Assembly (NCBI GenBank): GCA_016858145.1
Contig: JAEHOE010000089.1
Location: 1-64,000 of the forward strand
Direction of reading: 5' to 3'
Length of the DNA stretch: 64,000 bases
From: Edaphochlamys debaryana
Lineage: Eukaryota > Chlorophyta > Chlorophyceae > Chlamydomonadales
Below the pieces are notes generated by a model. The model made no database searches, had not been told where the DNA came from, and was given only the letters and a program-made list of their open reading frames with translations. Below, in pieces: positions 10,501-25,500 of this stretch (positions are counted from its first letter, which is position 1; every line of letters begins with the position of its first letter). A program made the translations under genes and the position numbers.

Positions 10501-13500
10501 CTTTTACCCTTGTGCACATGACATGATCATATGCAAGGCTGTTGGCAGGCCCGTAACCGGTGGGAGGAGGGCGGGTAGGCTTGGCGCGGCGGCGGCTCCG
10601 CAGCTCCGGACCCCACCGGCCCCCGAGCCACCCGCCGGAGCGCGCAGGCACTTCTCGCCCCTAGCCCCCCCCATATCCTCACCGCCATAGCCTTTTCACC
10701 CTTGTGCACATGATATGATCATATGCAAGGCTGTTGGCAGGCCCGTAACCGGTGGGAGGAGGGCGGGTAGGCTTGGCGCGGCGGCGGCTCGCTCCGCAGC
10801 CCCGGACCCCCGCCGGCCCACAAGCCACCCGCCGGAGCGCGCAGGCACTTCTCGCCCCTAGCCCCCTCCATATCCTCACCGCCATAGCCTTTTCACCCTT
10901 GTGCACATGATATGATCATATGCAAGGCTGTTGGCAGGCCCGTAACCGGTGGGAGGAGGGCGGGCAGGCTTGGCGCGGCGGCGGCTCGCTCCGCAGCCCC
11001 GGACCCCCGCCGGCCCACAAGCCACCCGCCGGAGCGCGCAGGCACTTCTCGCCCCTAGCCCCCCCCATATCCTCACCGCCATAGCCTTTTCACCCTTGTG
11101 CACATGATATGATCATATGCAAGGCCGTTGGCAGGCCCGTAACCGGTGGGAGGAGGGCGGGTAGGCTTGGCGCGGCGGCGGCTCGCTCCGCAGCCCCGGA
11201 CCCCCGCCGGCCCCCGAGCCACCCGCCGGAGCGCGCAGGCACTTCTCGCCCCTAGCCCCCCCCATATCCTCACCGCCATAGCCTTTTCACCCTTGTGCAC
11301 ATGATATGATCATATGCAAGGCCGTTGGCAGGCCCGTAACCGGTGGGAGGAGGGCGGGCAGGCTTGGCGCGGCGGCGGCTCCGCAGCTCCGGACCCCACC
11401 GGCCCCCGAGCCACCCGCCGGAGCGCGCAGGCACTTCTCGCCCCTAGCCCCCCCCCATATCATCACCACGATAGCCTTTTCACCCTTGTGCACATGACAT
11501 GATCATATGCAAGGCTGTTGGCAGGCCCGTAACCGGCGGGAGAGGGGCGGGCAGGCTTGGCGCGGCGGCGGCTCCGCAGCTCCGGACCCCACCGGCCCCC
11601 GAGCCACCCGCCGGAGCGCGCAGGCACTTCTCGCCCCTAGCCCCCCCCATATCCTCACCGCCATAGCCTTTTCACCCTTGTGCACATGATATGATCATAT
11701 GCAAGGCTGTTGGCAGGCCCGTAACCGGTGGGAGGAGGGCGGGTAGGCTTGGCGCGGCGGCGGCTCGCTCCGCAGCCCCGGACCCCCGCCGGCCCACAAG
11801 CCACCCGCCGGAGCGCGCAGGCACTTCTCGCCCCTAGCCCCCCCCCATATCATCACCACGATAGCCTTTTCACCCTTGTGCACATGACATGATCATATGC
11901 AAGGCTGTTGGCAGGCCCGTAACCGGCGGGAGAGGGGCGGGCAGGCTTGGCGCGGCGGCGGCTCCGCAGCTCCGGACCCCACCGGCCCACAAGCCACCCG
12001 CCGGAGCGCGCAGGCACTTCTCGCCCCTAGCCCCCCCCATATCATCACCACCATAGCCTTTTTACCCTTGTGCACATGATATGATCATATGCAAGGCTGT
12101 TGGCAGGCCCGTAACCGGTGGGAGGAGGGCGGGTAGGCTTGGCGCGGCGGCGGCTCGCTCCGCAGCCCCGGACCCCCGCCGGCCCACAAGCCACCCGCCG
12201 GAGCGCGCAGGCACTTCTCGCCCCTAGCCCCCTCCATATCCTCACCGCCATAGCCTTTTCACCCTTGTGCACATGATATGATCATATGCAAGGCTGTTGG
12301 CAGGCCCGTAACCGGCGGGAGGAGGGCGGGCAGGCTTGGCGCGGCGGCGGCTCGCTCCGCAGCTCCGGACCCCACCGGCCCCCGAGCCACCCGCCGGAGC
12401 GCGCAGGCACTTCTCGCCCCGTAGCCCCCCCCATATCATCACCACCATAGCCTTTTCACCCTTGTGCACATGATATGATCATATGCAAGGCCGTTGGCAG
12501 GCCCGTAACCGGCGGGAGGAGGGCGGGCAGGCTTGGCGCGGCGGCGGCTCCGCAGCTCCGGACCCCACCGGCCCACAAGCCACCCGCCGGAGCGCGCAGG
12601 CACTTCTCGCCCCTAGCCCCCCCCATATCATCACCACCATAGCCTTTTTACCCTTGTGCACATGATATGATCATATGCAAGGCTGTTGGCAGGCCCGTAA
12701 CCGGTGGGAGGAGGGCGGGTAGGCTTGGCGCGGCGGCGGCTCGCTCCGCAGCCCCGGACCCCCGCCGGCCCACAAGCCACCCGCCGGAGCGCGCAGGCAC
12801 TTCTCGCCCCTAGCCCCCTCCATATCCTCACCGCCATAGCCTTTTCACCCTTGTGCACATGATATGATCATATGCAAGGCTGTTGGCAGGCCCGTAACCG
12901 GTGGGAGGAGGGCGGGTAGGCTTGGCGCGGCGGCGGCTCGCTCCGCAGCCCCGGACCCCCACCGGCCCCCGAGCCACCCGCCGGAGCGCGCAGGCACTTC
13001 TCGCCCCTAGCCCCCTCCATATCCTCACCGCCATAGCCTTTTCACCCTTGTGCACATGATATGATCATATGCAAGGCTGTTGGCAGGCCCGTAACCGGCG
13101 GGAGGAGGGCGGGCAGGCTTGGCGCGGCGGCGGCTCGCTCCGCAGCTCCGGACCCCACCGGCCCACAAGCCACCCGCCGGAGCGCGCAGGCACTTCTCGC
13201 CCCTAGCCCCCCCCCATATCCTCACCGCCATAGCCTTTTCACCCTTGTGCACATGATATGATCATATGCAAGGCCGTTGGCAGGCCCGTAACCGGTGGGA
13301 GGAGGGCGGGCAGGCTTGGCGCGGCGGCGGCTCCGCAGCTCCGGACCCCACCGGCCCACAAGCCACCCGCCGGAGCGCGCAGGCACTTCTCGCCCCTAGC
13401 CCCCCCCATATCATCACCACCATAGCCTTTTTACCCTTGTGCACATGACATGATCATATGCAAGGCTGTTGGCAGGCCCGTAACCGGTGGGAGGAGGGCG

Positions 13501-13833
13501 GGTAGGCTTGGCGCGGCGGCGGCTCCGCAGCTCCGGACCCCACCGGCCCCCGAGCCACCCGCCGGAGCGCGCAGGCACTTCTCGCCCCTAGCCCCCCCCA
13601 TATCCTCACCGCCATAGCCTTTTCACCCTTGTGCACATGATATGATCATATGCAAGGCTGTTGGCAGGCCCGTAACCGGTGGGAGGAGGGCGGGTAGGCT
13701 TGGCGCGGCGGCGGCTCGCTCCGCAGCCCCGGACCCCCGCCGGCCCACAAGCCACCCGCCGGAGCGCGCAGGCACTTCTCGCCCCTAGCCCCCTCCATAT
13801 CCTCACCGCCATAGCCTTTTCACCCTTGTGCAC

Positions 13834-16574
13834 ATGATATGATCATATGCAAGGCTGTTGGCAGGCCCGTAACCGGTGGGAGGAGGGCGGGCAGGCTTGG
13901 CGCGGCGGCGGCTCGCTCCGCAGCCCCGGACCCCCGCCGGCCCACAAGCCACCCGCCGGAGCGCGCAGGCACTTCTCGCCCCTAGCCCCCCCCCATATCC
14001 TCACCGCCATAGCCTTTTCACCCTTGTGCACATGACATGATCATATGCAAGGCTGTTGGCAGGCCCGTAACCGGCGGGAGAGGGGCGGGCAGGCTTGGCG
14101 CGGCGGCGGCTCCGCAGCTCCGGACCCCACCGGCCCCCGAGCCACCCGCCGGAGCGCGCAGGCACTTCTCGCCCCTAGCCCCCCCCATATCCTCACCGCC
14201 ATAGCCTTTTCACCCTTGTGCACATGATATGATCATATGCAAGGCTGTTGGCAGGCCCGTAACCGGTGGGAGGAGGGCGGGTAGGCTTGGCGCGGCGGCG
14301 GCTCGCTCCGCAGCCCCGGACCCCCGCCGGCCCACAAGCCACCCGCCGGAGCGCGCAGGCACTTCTCGCCCCTAGCCCCCTCCATATCCTCACCGCCATA
14401 GCCTTTTCACCCTTGTGCACATGATATGATCATATGCAAGGCTGTTGGCAGGCCCGTAACCGGCGGGAGGAGGGCGGGCAGGCTTGGCGCGGCGGCGGCT
14501 CGCTCCGCAGCTCCGGACCCCACCGGCCCCCGAGCCACCCGCCGGAGCGCGCAGGCACTTCTCGCCCCTAGCCCCCCCCATATCCTCACCGCCATAGCCT
14601 TTTCACCCTTGTGCACATGATATGATCATATGCAAGGCCGTTGGCAGGCCCGTAACCGGTGGGAGGAGGGCGGGCAGGCTTGGCGCGGCGGCGGCTCCGC
14701 AGCTCCGGACCCCACCGGCCCCCGAGCCACCCGCCGGAGCGCGCAGGCACTTCTCGCCCCTAGCCCCCCCCATATCCTCACCGCCATAGCCTTTTCACCC
14801 TTGTGCACATGATATGATCATATGCAAGGCTGTTGGCAGGCCCGTAACCGGTGGGAGGAGGGCGGGTAGGCTTGGCGCGGCGGCGGCTCGCTCCGCAGCC
14901 CCGGACCCCCGCCGGCCCACAAGCCACCCGCCGGAGCGCGCAGGCACTTCTCGCCCCTAGCCCCCCCCATATCCTCACCGCCATAGCCTTTTCACCCTTG
15001 TGCACATGATATGATCATATGCAAGGCTGTTGGCAGGCCCGTAACCGGTGGGAGGAGGGCGGGCAGGCTTGGCGCGGCGGCGGCTCGCTCCGCAGCCCCG
15101 GACCCCCGCCGGCCCACAAGCCACCCGCCGGAGCGCGCAGGCACTTCTCGCCCCTAGCCCCCCCCCATATCATCACCACGATAGCCTTTTCACCCTTGTG
15201 CACATGACATGATCATATGCAAGGCTGTTGGCAGGCCCGTAACCGGCGGGAGAGGGGCGGGCAGGCTTGGCGCGGCGGCGGCTCCGCAGCTCCGGACCCC
15301 ACCGGCCCCCGAGCCACCCGCCGGAGCGCGCAGGCACTTCTCGCCCCTAGCCCCCCCCATATCCTCACCGCCATAGCCTTTTCACCCTTGTGCACATGAT
15401 ATGATCATATGCAAGGCTGTTGGCAGGCCCGTAACCGGTGGGAGGAGGGCGGGTAGGCTTGGCGCGGCGGCGGCTCGCTCCGCAGCCCCGGACCCCCGCC
15501 GGCCCACAAGCCACCCGCCGGAGCGCGCAGGCACTTCTCGCCCCTAGCCCCCTCCATATCCTCACCGCCATAGCCTTTTCACCCTTGTGCACATGATATG
15601 ATCATATGCAAGGCTGTTGGCAGGCCCGTAACCGGCGGGAGGAGGGCGGGCAGGCTTGGCGCGGCGGCGGCTCGCTCCGCAGCTCCGGACCCCACCGGCC
15701 CCCGAGCCACCCGCCGGAGCGCGCAGGCACTTCTCGCCCCTAGCCCCCCCCCATATCCTCACCGCCATAGCCTTTTCACCCTTGTGCACATGATATGATC
15801 ATATGCAAGGCTGTTGGCAGGCCCGTAACCGGTGGGAGGAGGGCGGGTAGGCTTGGCGCGGCGGCGGCTCGCTCCGCAGCCCCGGACCCCCGCCGGCCCA
15901 CAAGCCACCCGCCGGAGCGCGCAGGCACTTCTCGCCCCTAGCCCCCCTCCATATCCTCACCGCCATAGCCTTTTCACCCTTGTGCACATGATATGATCAT
16001 ATGCAAGGCTGTTGGCAGGCCCGTAACCGGTGGGAGGAGGGCGGGCAGGCTTGGCGCGGCGGCGGCTCGCTCCGCAGCCCCGGACCCCCGCCGGCCCACA
16101 AGCCACCCGCCGGAGCGCGCAGGCACTTCTCGCCCCTAGCCCCCCCCCATATCATCACCACGATAGCCTTTTCACCCTTGTGCACATGACATGATCATAT
16201 GCAAGGCTGTTGGCAGGCCCGTAACCGGCGGGAGAGGGGCGGGCAGGCTTGGCGCGGCGGCGGCTCCGCAGCTCCGGACCCCACCGGCCCCCGAGCCACC
16301 CGCCGGAGCGCGCAGGCACTTCTCGCCCCTAGCCCCCCCCATATCCTCACCGCCATAGCCTTTTCACCCTTGTGCACATGATATGATCATATGCAAGGCT
16401 GTTGGCAGGCCCGTAACCGGTGGGAGGAGGGCGGGTAGGCTTGGCGCGGCGGCGGCTCGCTCCGCAGCCCCGGACCCCCGCCGGCCCACAAGCCACCCGC
16501 CGGAGCGCGCAGGCACTTCTCGCCCCTAGCCCCCTCCATATCCTCACCGCCATAGCCTTTTCACCCTTGTGCAC
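13834..16574. repeat. Recurring three-monomer block (198-192-197 bp) in the satellite
   Basis: A trimer with monomer lengths 198, 192 and 197 and the same variant states starts at about 13834, 15006 and 15988. The middle monomer always carries GGCGGGAGAGGGGCGGG, and the spacing between trimers is 1,172 and 982 bp. A similar trimer with a 584-bp period is present at about 7985-8960. This indicates repeated multi-monomer exchange events. Confidence 0.65.
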
Positions 16575-19500
16575 ATGATATGATCATATGCAAGGCTGTT
16601 GGCAGGCCCGTAACCGGCGGGAGGAGGGGCGGGCAGGCTTGGCGCGGCGGCGGCTCGCTCCGCAGCTCCGGACCCCACCGGCCCACAAGCCACCCGCCGG
16701 AGCGCGCAGGCACTTCTCGCCCCTAGCCCCCCCCATATCCTCACCGCCATAGCCTTTTCACCCTTGTGCACATGATATGATCATATGCAAGGCTGTTGGC
16801 AGGCCCGTAACCGGTGGGAGGAGGGCGGGCAGGCTTGGCGCGGCGGCGGCTCCGCAGCTCCGGACCCCACCGGCCCACAAGCCACCCGCCGGAGCGCGCA
16901 GGCACTTCTCGCCCCTAGCCCCCCCCATATCATCACCACCATAGCCTTTTTACCCTTGTGCACATGATATGATCATATGCAAGGCTGTTGGCAGGCCCGT
17001 AACCGGTGGGAGGAGGGCGGGTAGGCTTGGCGCGGCGGCGGCTCCGCAGCTCCGGACCCCACCGGCCCCCGAGCCACCCGCCGGAGCGCGCAGGCACTTC
17101 TCGCCCCTAGCCCCCCCCATATCCTCACCGCCATAGCCTTTTCACCCTTGTGCACATGATATGATCATATGCAAGGCTGTTGGCAGGCCCGTAACCGGTG
17201 GGAGGAGGGCGGGTAGGCTTGGCGCGGCGGCGGCTCGCTCCGCAGCCCCGGACCCCCGCCGGCCCACAAGCCACCCGCCGGAGCGCGCAGGCACTTCTCG
17301 CCCCTAGCCCCCTCCATATCATCACCACCATAGCCTTTTCACCCTTGTGCACATGATATGATCATATGCAAGGCTGTTGGCAGGCCCGTAACCGGTGGGA
17401 GGAGGGCGGGTAGGCTTGGCGCGGCGGCGGCTCGCTCCGCAGCTCCGGACCCCCGCCGGCCCACAAGCCACCCGCCGGAGCGCGCAGGCACTTCTCGCCC
17501 CTAGCCCCCCCCATATCATCACCACGCATAGCCTTTTCACCCTTGTGCACATGATATGATCATATGCAAGGCTGTTGGCAGGCCCGTAACCGGTGGGAGG
17601 AGGGCGGGCAGGCTTGGCGCGGCGGCGGCTCGCTCCGCAGCCCCGGACCCCCGCCGGCCCACAAGCCACCCGCCGGAGCGCGCAGGCACTTCTCGCCCCT
17701 AGCCCCCCCCCATATCATCACCACCATAGCCTTTTTACCCTTGTGCACATGACATGATCATATGCAAGGCTGTTGGCAGGCCCGTAACCGGCGGGAGAGG
17801 GGCGGGCAGGCTTGGCGCGGCGGCGGCTCCGCAGCTCCGGACCCCACCGGCCCCCGAGCCACCCGCCGGAGCGCGCAGGCACTTCTCGCCCCTAGCCCCC
17901 CCCATATCCTCACCGCCATAGCCTTTTCACCCTTGTGCACATGATATGATCATATGCAAGGCTGTTGGCAGGCCCGTAACCGGTGGGAGGAGGGCGGGTA
18001 GGCTTGGCGCGGCGGCGGCTCGCTCCGCAGCCCCGGACCCCCGCCGGCCCACAAGCCACCCGCCGGAGCGCGCAGGCACTTCTCGCCCCTAGCCCCCTCC
18101 ATATCCTCACCGCCATAGCCTTTTCACCCTTGTGCACATGATATGATCATATGCAAGGCTGTTGGCAGGCCCGTAACCGGCGGGAGGAGGGCGGGCAGGC
18201 TTGGCGCGGCGGCGGCTCGCTCCGCAGCTCCGGACCCCACCGGCCCACAAGCCACCCGCCGGAGCGCGCAGGCACTTCTCGCCCCTAGCCCCCCCCATAT
18301 CCTCACCGCCATAGCCTTTTCACCCTTGTGCACATGATATGATCATATGCAAGGCCTGTTGGCAGGCCCGTAACCGGTGGGAGGAGGGCGGGCAGGCTTG
18401 GCGCGGCGGCGGCTCCGCAGCTCCGGACCCCACCGGCCCACAAGCCACCCGCCGGAGCGCGCAGGCACTTCTCGCCCCTAGCCCCCCCCATATCATCACC
18501 ACCATAGCCTTTTCACCCTTGTGCACATGACTATGATCATATGCAAGGCTGTTGGCAGGCCCGTAACCGGTGGGAGGAGGGCGGGTAGGCTTGGCGCGGC
18601 GGCGGCTCCGCAGCTCCGGACCCCACCGGCCCCCGAGCCACCCGCCGGAGCGCGCAGGCACTTCTCGCCCCTAGCCCCCCCCATATCCTCACCGCCATAG
18701 CCTTTTCACCCTTGTGCACATGATATGATCATATGCAAGGCTGTTGGCAGGCCCGTAACCGGTGGGAGGAGGGCGGGTAGGCTTGGCGCGGCGGCGGCTC
18801 GCTCCGCAGCCCCGGACCCCCGCCGGCCCACAAGCCACCCGCCGGAGCGCGCAGGCACTTCTCGCCCCTAGCCCCCTCCATATCATCACCACCATAGCCT
18901 TTTTACCCTTGTGCACATGATATGATCATATGCAAGGCTGTTGGCAGGCCCGTAACCGGTGGGAGGAGGGCGGGTAGGCTTGGCGCGGCGGCGGCTCGCT
19001 CCGCAGCTCCGGACCCCCGCCGGCCCACAAGCCACCCGCCGGAGCGCGCAGGCACTTCTCGCCCCTAGCCCCCCCCCATATCATCACCACGATAGCCTTT
19101 TCACCCTTGTGCACATGACATGATCATATGCAAGGCTGTTGGCAGGCCCGTAACCGGTGGGAGGAGGGCGGGCAGGCTTGGCGCGGCGGCGGCTCCGCAG
19201 CTCCGGACCCCACCGGCCCACAAGCCACCCGCCGGAGCGCGCAGGCACTTCTCGCCCCTAGCCCCCCCCCATATCCTCACCACCATAGCCTTTTCACCCT
19301 TGTGCACATGATATGATCATATGCAAGGCTGTTGGCAGGCCCGTAACCGGTGGGAGGAGGGCGGGTAGGCTTGGCGCGGCGGCGGCTCGCTCCGCAGTTC
19401 CGGACCCCCGCCGGCCCACAAGCCACCCGCCGGAGCGCGCAGGCACTTCTCGCCCCTAGCCCCCTCCATATCCTCACCGCCATAGCCTTTTCACCCTTGT

Positions 19501-22500
19501 GCACATGATATGATCATATGCAAGGCTGTTGGCAGGCCCGTAACCGGCGGGAGGAGGGCGGGCAGGCTTGGCGCGGCGGCGGCTCGCTCCGCAGCTCCGG
19601 ACCCCACCGGCCCCCGAGCCACCCGCCGGAGCGCGCAGGCACTTCTCGCCCCTAGCCCCCCCCATATCCTCACCGCCATAGCCTTTTCACCCTTGTGCAC
19701 ATGATATGATCATATGCAAGGCTGTTGGCAGGCCCGTAACCGGTGGGAGGAGGGCGGGTAGGCTTGGCGCGGCGGCGGCTCGCTCCGCAGCCCCGGACCC
19801 CCGCCGGCCCACAAGCCACCCGCCGGAGCGCGCAGGCACTTCTCGCCCCTAGCCCCCTCCATATCCTCACCGCCATAGCCTTTTCACCCTTGTGCACATG
19901 ATATGATCATATGCAAGGCTGTTGGCAGGCCCGTAACCGGCGGGAGGAGGGCGGGCAGGCTTGGCGCGGCGGCGGCTCCGCAGCTCCGGACCCCGCCGGC
20001 CCCCGAGCCACCCGCCGGAGCGCGCAGGCACTTCTCGCCCCTAGCCCCCCCCCATATCCTCACCGCCATAGCCTTTTCACCCTTGTGCACATGATATGAT
20101 CATATGCAAGGCTGTTGGCAGGCCCGTAACCGGTGGGAGGAGGGCGGGCAGGCTTGGCGCGGCGGCGGCTCGCTCCGCAGCCCCGGACCCCCGCCGGCCC
20201 CCGAGCCACCCGCCGGAGCGCGCAGGCACTTCTCGCCCCTAGCCCCCCCCATATCCTCACCGCCATAGCCTTTTCACCCTTGTGCACATGATATGATCAT
20301 ATGCAAGGCTGTTGGCAGGCCCGTAACCGGTGGGAGGAGGGCGGGTCAGGCTTGGCGCGGCGGCGGCTCGCTCCGCAGCCTCCGGACCCCCACCGGCCCC
20401 CAAGCCACCCGCCGGAGCGCGCAGGCACTTCTCGCCCCTAGCCCCCCCCATATCCTCACCGCCATAGCCTTTTCACCCTTGTGCACATGATATGATCATA
20501 TGCAAGGCTGTTGGCAGGCCCGTAACCGGTGGGAGGAGGGCGGGCAGGCTTGGCGCGGCGGCGGCTCCGCAGCTCCGGACCCCACCGGCCCACGAGCCAC
20601 CCGCCGGAGCGCGCAGGCACTTCTCGCCCCTAGCCCCCCCCCATATCCTCACCGCCATAGCCTTTTCACCCTTGTGCACATGATATGATCATATGCAAGG
20701 CTGTTGGCAGGCCCGTAACCGGTGGGAGGAGGGCGGGTAGGCTTGGCGCGGCGGCGGCTCCGCAGCCCCGGACCCCACCGGCCCCCGAGCCACCCGCCGG
20801 AGCGCGCAGGCACTTCTCGCCCCTAGCCCCCCCCATATCCTCACCGCCATAGCCTTTTCACCCTTGTGCACATGATATGATCATATGCAAGGCTGTTGGC
20901 AGGCCCGTAACCGGTGGGAGGAGGGCGGGTAGGCTTGGCGCGGCGGCGGCTCGCTCCGCAGCCCCGGACCCCCGCCGGCCCACAAGCCACCCGCCGGAGC
21001 GCGCAGGCACTTCTCGCCCCTAGCCCCCCTCCATATCCTCACCGCCATAGCCTTTTCACCCTTGTGCACATGATATGATCATATGCAAGGCTGTTGGCAG
21101 GCCCGTAACCGGTGGGAGGAGGGCGGGCAGGCTTGGCGCGGCGGCGGCTCCGCAGCTCCGGACCCCCGCCGGCCCCCGAGCCACCCGCCGGAGCGCGCAG
21201 GCACTTCTCGCCCCTAGCCCCCCCCATATCATCACCACGATAGCCTTTTCACCCTTGTGCACATGATATGATCATATGCAAGGCTGTTGGCAGGCCCGTA
21301 ACCGGTGGGAGGAGGGCGGGCAGGCTTGGCGCGGCGGCGGCTCCGCAGCTCCGGACCCCACCGGCCCCCGAGCCACCCGCCGGAGCGCGCAGGCACTTCT
21401 CGCCCCTAGCCCCCCCCATATCCTCACCGCCATAGCCTTTTCACCCTTGTGCACATGATATGATCATATGCAAGGCTGTTGGCAGGCCCGTAACCGGTGG
21501 GAGGAGGGCGGGTAGGCTTGGCGCGGCGGCGGCTCGCTCCGCAGCTCCCGGACCCCCGCCGGCCCACAAGCCACCCGCCGGAGCGCGCAGGCACTTCTCG
21601 CCCCTAGCCCCCTCCATATCCTCACCGCCATAGCCTTTTCACCCTTGTGCACATGATATGATCATATGCAAGGCTGTTGGCAGGCCCGTAACCGGCGGGA
21701 GGAGGGCGGGCAGGCTTGGCGCGGCGGCGGCTCGCTCCGCAGCTCCGGACCCCACCGGCCCCCGAGCCACCCGCCGGAGCGCGCAGGCACTTCTCGCCCC
21801 TAGCCCCCCCCATATCCTCACCGCCATAGCCTTTTCACCCTTGTGCACATGATATGATCATATGCAAGGCTGTTGGCAGGCCCGTAACCGGCGGGAGGAG
21901 GGCGGGCAGGCTTGGCGCGGCGGCGGCTCGCTCCGCAGCCCCGGACCCCAGCCGGCCCACAAGCCACCCGCCGGAGCGCGCAGGCACTTCTCGCCCCTAG
22001 CCCCCCCCATATCCTCACCGCCATAGCCTTTTCACCCTTGTGCACATGATATGATCATATGCAAGGCTGTTGGCAGGCCCGTAACCGGTGGGAGGAGGGC
22101 GGGTAGGCTTGGCGCGGCGGCGGCTCGCTCCGCAGCCCCGGACCCCCGCCGGCCCACAAGCCACCCGCCGGAGCGCGCAGGCACTTCTCGCCCCTAGCCC
22201 CCTCCATATCCTCACCGCCATAGCCTTTTCACCCTTGTGCACATGATATGATCATATGCAAGGCTGTTGGCAGGCCCGTAACCGGCGGGAGGAGGGCGGG
22301 CAGGCTTGGCGCGGCGGCGGCTCGCTCCGCAGCTCCGGACCCCACCGGCCCCCGAGCCACCCGCCGGAGCGCGCAGGCACTTCTCGCCCCTAGCCCCCCC
22401 CATATCCTCACCGCCATAGCCTTTTCACCCTTGTGCACATGATATGATCATATGCAAGGCTGTTGGCAGGCCCGTAACCGGTGGGAGGAGGGCGGGCAGG

Positions 22501-25500
22501 CTTGGCGCGGCGGCGGCTCCGCAGCTCCGGACCCCACCGGCCCCCGAGCCACCCGCCGGAGCGCGCAGGCACTTCTCGCCCCTAGCCCCCCCCCATATCC
22601 TCACCACCATAGCCTTTTCACCCTTGTGCACATGATATGATCATATGCAAGGCTGTTGGCAGGCCCGTAACCGGTGGGAGGAGGGCGGGCAGGCTTGGCG
22701 CGGCGGCGGCTCCGCAGCTCCGGACCCCACCGGCCCCCGAGCCACCCGCCGGAGCGCGCAGGCACTTCTCGCCCCTAGCCCCCCCCCATATCCTCACCGC
22801 CATAGCCTTTTCACCCTTGTGCACATGATATGATCATATGCAAGGCTGTTGGCAGGCCCGTAACCGGTGGGAGGAGGGCGGGTAGGCTTGGCGCGGCGGC
22901 GGCTCGCTCCGCAGCCCCGGACCCCACCGGCCCCCGAGCCACCCGCCGGAGCGCGCAGGCACTTCTCGCCCCTAGCCCCCTCCATATCCTCACCGCCATA
23001 GCCTTTTCACCCTTGTGCACATGATATGATCATATGCAAGGCTGTTGGCAGGCCCGTAACCGGTGGGAGGAGGGCGGGTAGGCTTGGCGCGGCGGCGGCT
23101 CGCTCCGCAGCCCCGGACCCCACCGGCCCCCGAGCCACCCGCCGGAGCGCGCAGGCACTTCTCGCCCCTAGCCCCCTCCATATCATCACCACCATAGCCT
23201 TTTCACCCTTGTGCACATGATATGATCATATGCAAGGCTGTTGGCAGGCCCGTAACCGGTGGGAGGAGGGCGGGCAGGCTTGGCGCGGCGGCGGCTCGCT
23301 CCGCAGCCCCGGACCCCCACCGGCCCACGAAGCCACCCGCCGGAGCGCGCAGGCACTTCTCGCCCCTAGCCCCCCCCCATATCATCACCACCATAGCCTT
23401 TTCACCCTTGTGCACATGATATGATCATATGCAAGGCTGTTGGCAGGCCCGTAACCGGCGGGAGAGGGGCGGGCAGGCTTGGCGCGGCGGCGGCTCCGCA
23501 GCTCCGGACCCCACCGGCCCCCGAGCCACCCGCCGGAGCGCGCAGGCACTTCTCGCCCCTAGCCCCCCCCCATATCATCACCACCATAGCCTTTTCACCC
23601 TTGTGCACATGATATGATCATATGCAAGGCTGTTGGCAGGCCCGTAACCGGTGGGAGGAGGGCGGGCAGGCTTGGCGCGGCGGCGGCTCGCTCCGCAGCC
23701 CCGGACCCCCGCCGGCCCACAAGCCACCCGCCGGAGCGCGCAGGCACTTCTCGCCCCTAGCCCCCTCCATATCCTCACCGCCATAGCCTTTTCACCCTTG
23801 TGCACATGATATGATCATATGCAAGGCTGTTGGCAGGCCCGTAACCGGCGGGAGGAGGGCGGGCAGGCTTGGCGCGGCGGCGGCTCGCTCCGCAGCTCCG
23901 GACCCCACCGGCCCCCGAGCCACCCGCCGGAGCGCGCAGGCACTTCTCGCCCCTAGCCCCCCCCATATCCTCACCGCCATAGCCTTTTCACCCTTGTGCA
24001 CATGATATGATCATATGCAAGGCTGTTGGCAGGCCCGTAACCGGTGGGAGGAGGGCGGGCTAGGCTTGGCGCGGCGGCGGCTCCGCAGCTCCGGACCCCA
24101 CCGGCCCCCGAGCCACCCGCCGGAGCGCGCAGGCACTTCTCGCCCCTAGCCCCCCCCCATATCATCACCGCCATAGCCTTTTCACCCTTGTGCACATGAT
24201 ATGATCATATGCAAGGCTGTTGGCAGGCCCGTAACCGGTGGGAGGAGGGCGGGTAGGCTTGGCGCGGCGGCGGCTCGCTCCGCAGCCCCGGACCCCCGCC
24301 GGCCCACAGAGCCACCCGCCGGAGCGCGCAGGCACTTCTCGCCCCTAGCCCCCCCCATATCCTCACCGCCATAGCCTTTTCACCCTTGTGCACATGATAT
24401 GATCATATGCAAGGCTGTTGGCAGGCCCGTAACCGGCTGGGAGGAGGGCGGGCAGGCTTGGCGCGGCGGCGGCTCCGCAGCTCCGGACCCCACCGGCCCC
24501 CGAAGCCACCCGCCGGAGCGCGCAGGCACTTCTCGCCCCTAGCCCCCCCCCATATCCTCACCGCCATAGCCTTTTCACCCTTGTGCACATGATATGATCA
24601 TATGCAAGGCTGTTGGCAGGCCCGTAACCGGTGGGAGGAGGGCGGGCAGGCTTGGCGCGGCGGCGGCTCCGCAGCTCCGGACCCCACCGGCCCCCGAGCC
24701 ACCCGCCGGAGCGCGCAGGCACTTCTCGCCCCTAGCCCCCCCCATATCCTCACCGCCATAGCCTTTTCACCCTTGTGCACATGATATGATCATATGCAAG
24801 GCTGTTGGCAGGCCCGTAACCGGTGGGAGGAGGGCGGGTAGGCTTGGCGCGGCGGCGGCTCGCTCCGCAGCTCCGGACCCCACCGGCCCACGAGCCACCC
24901 GCCGGAGCGCGCAGGCACTTCTCGCCCCTAGCCCCCTCCATATCCTCACCGCCATAGCCTTTTCACCCTTGTGCACATGATATGATCATATGCAAGGCTG
25001 TTGGCAGGCCCGTAACCGGTGGGAGGAGGGCGGGCAGGCTTGGCGCGGCGGCGGCTCGCTCCGCAGCTCCGGACCCCACCGGCCCCCGAGCCACCCGCCG
25101 GAGCGCGCAGGCACTTCTCGCCCCTAGCCCCCCCCATATCCTCACCGCCATAGCCTTTTCACCCTTGTGCACATGATATGATCATATGCAAGGCTGTTGG
25201 CAGGCCCGTAACCGGTGGGAGGAGGGCGGGCAGGCTTGGCGCGGCGGCGGCTCCGCAGCTCCGGACCCCACCGGCCCCCGAGCCACCCGCCGGAGCGCGC
25301 AGGCACTTCTCGCCCCTAGCCCCCCCCCATATCATCACCACCATAGCCTTTTCACCCTTGTGCACATGATATGATCATATGCAAGGCTGTTGGCAGGCCC
25401 GTAACCGGTGGGAGGAGGGCGGGTAGGCTTGGCGCGGCGGCGGCGCTCCGCAGCCTCCGGACCCCCGCCGGCCCCCGAGCCACCCGCCGGAGCGCGCAGG

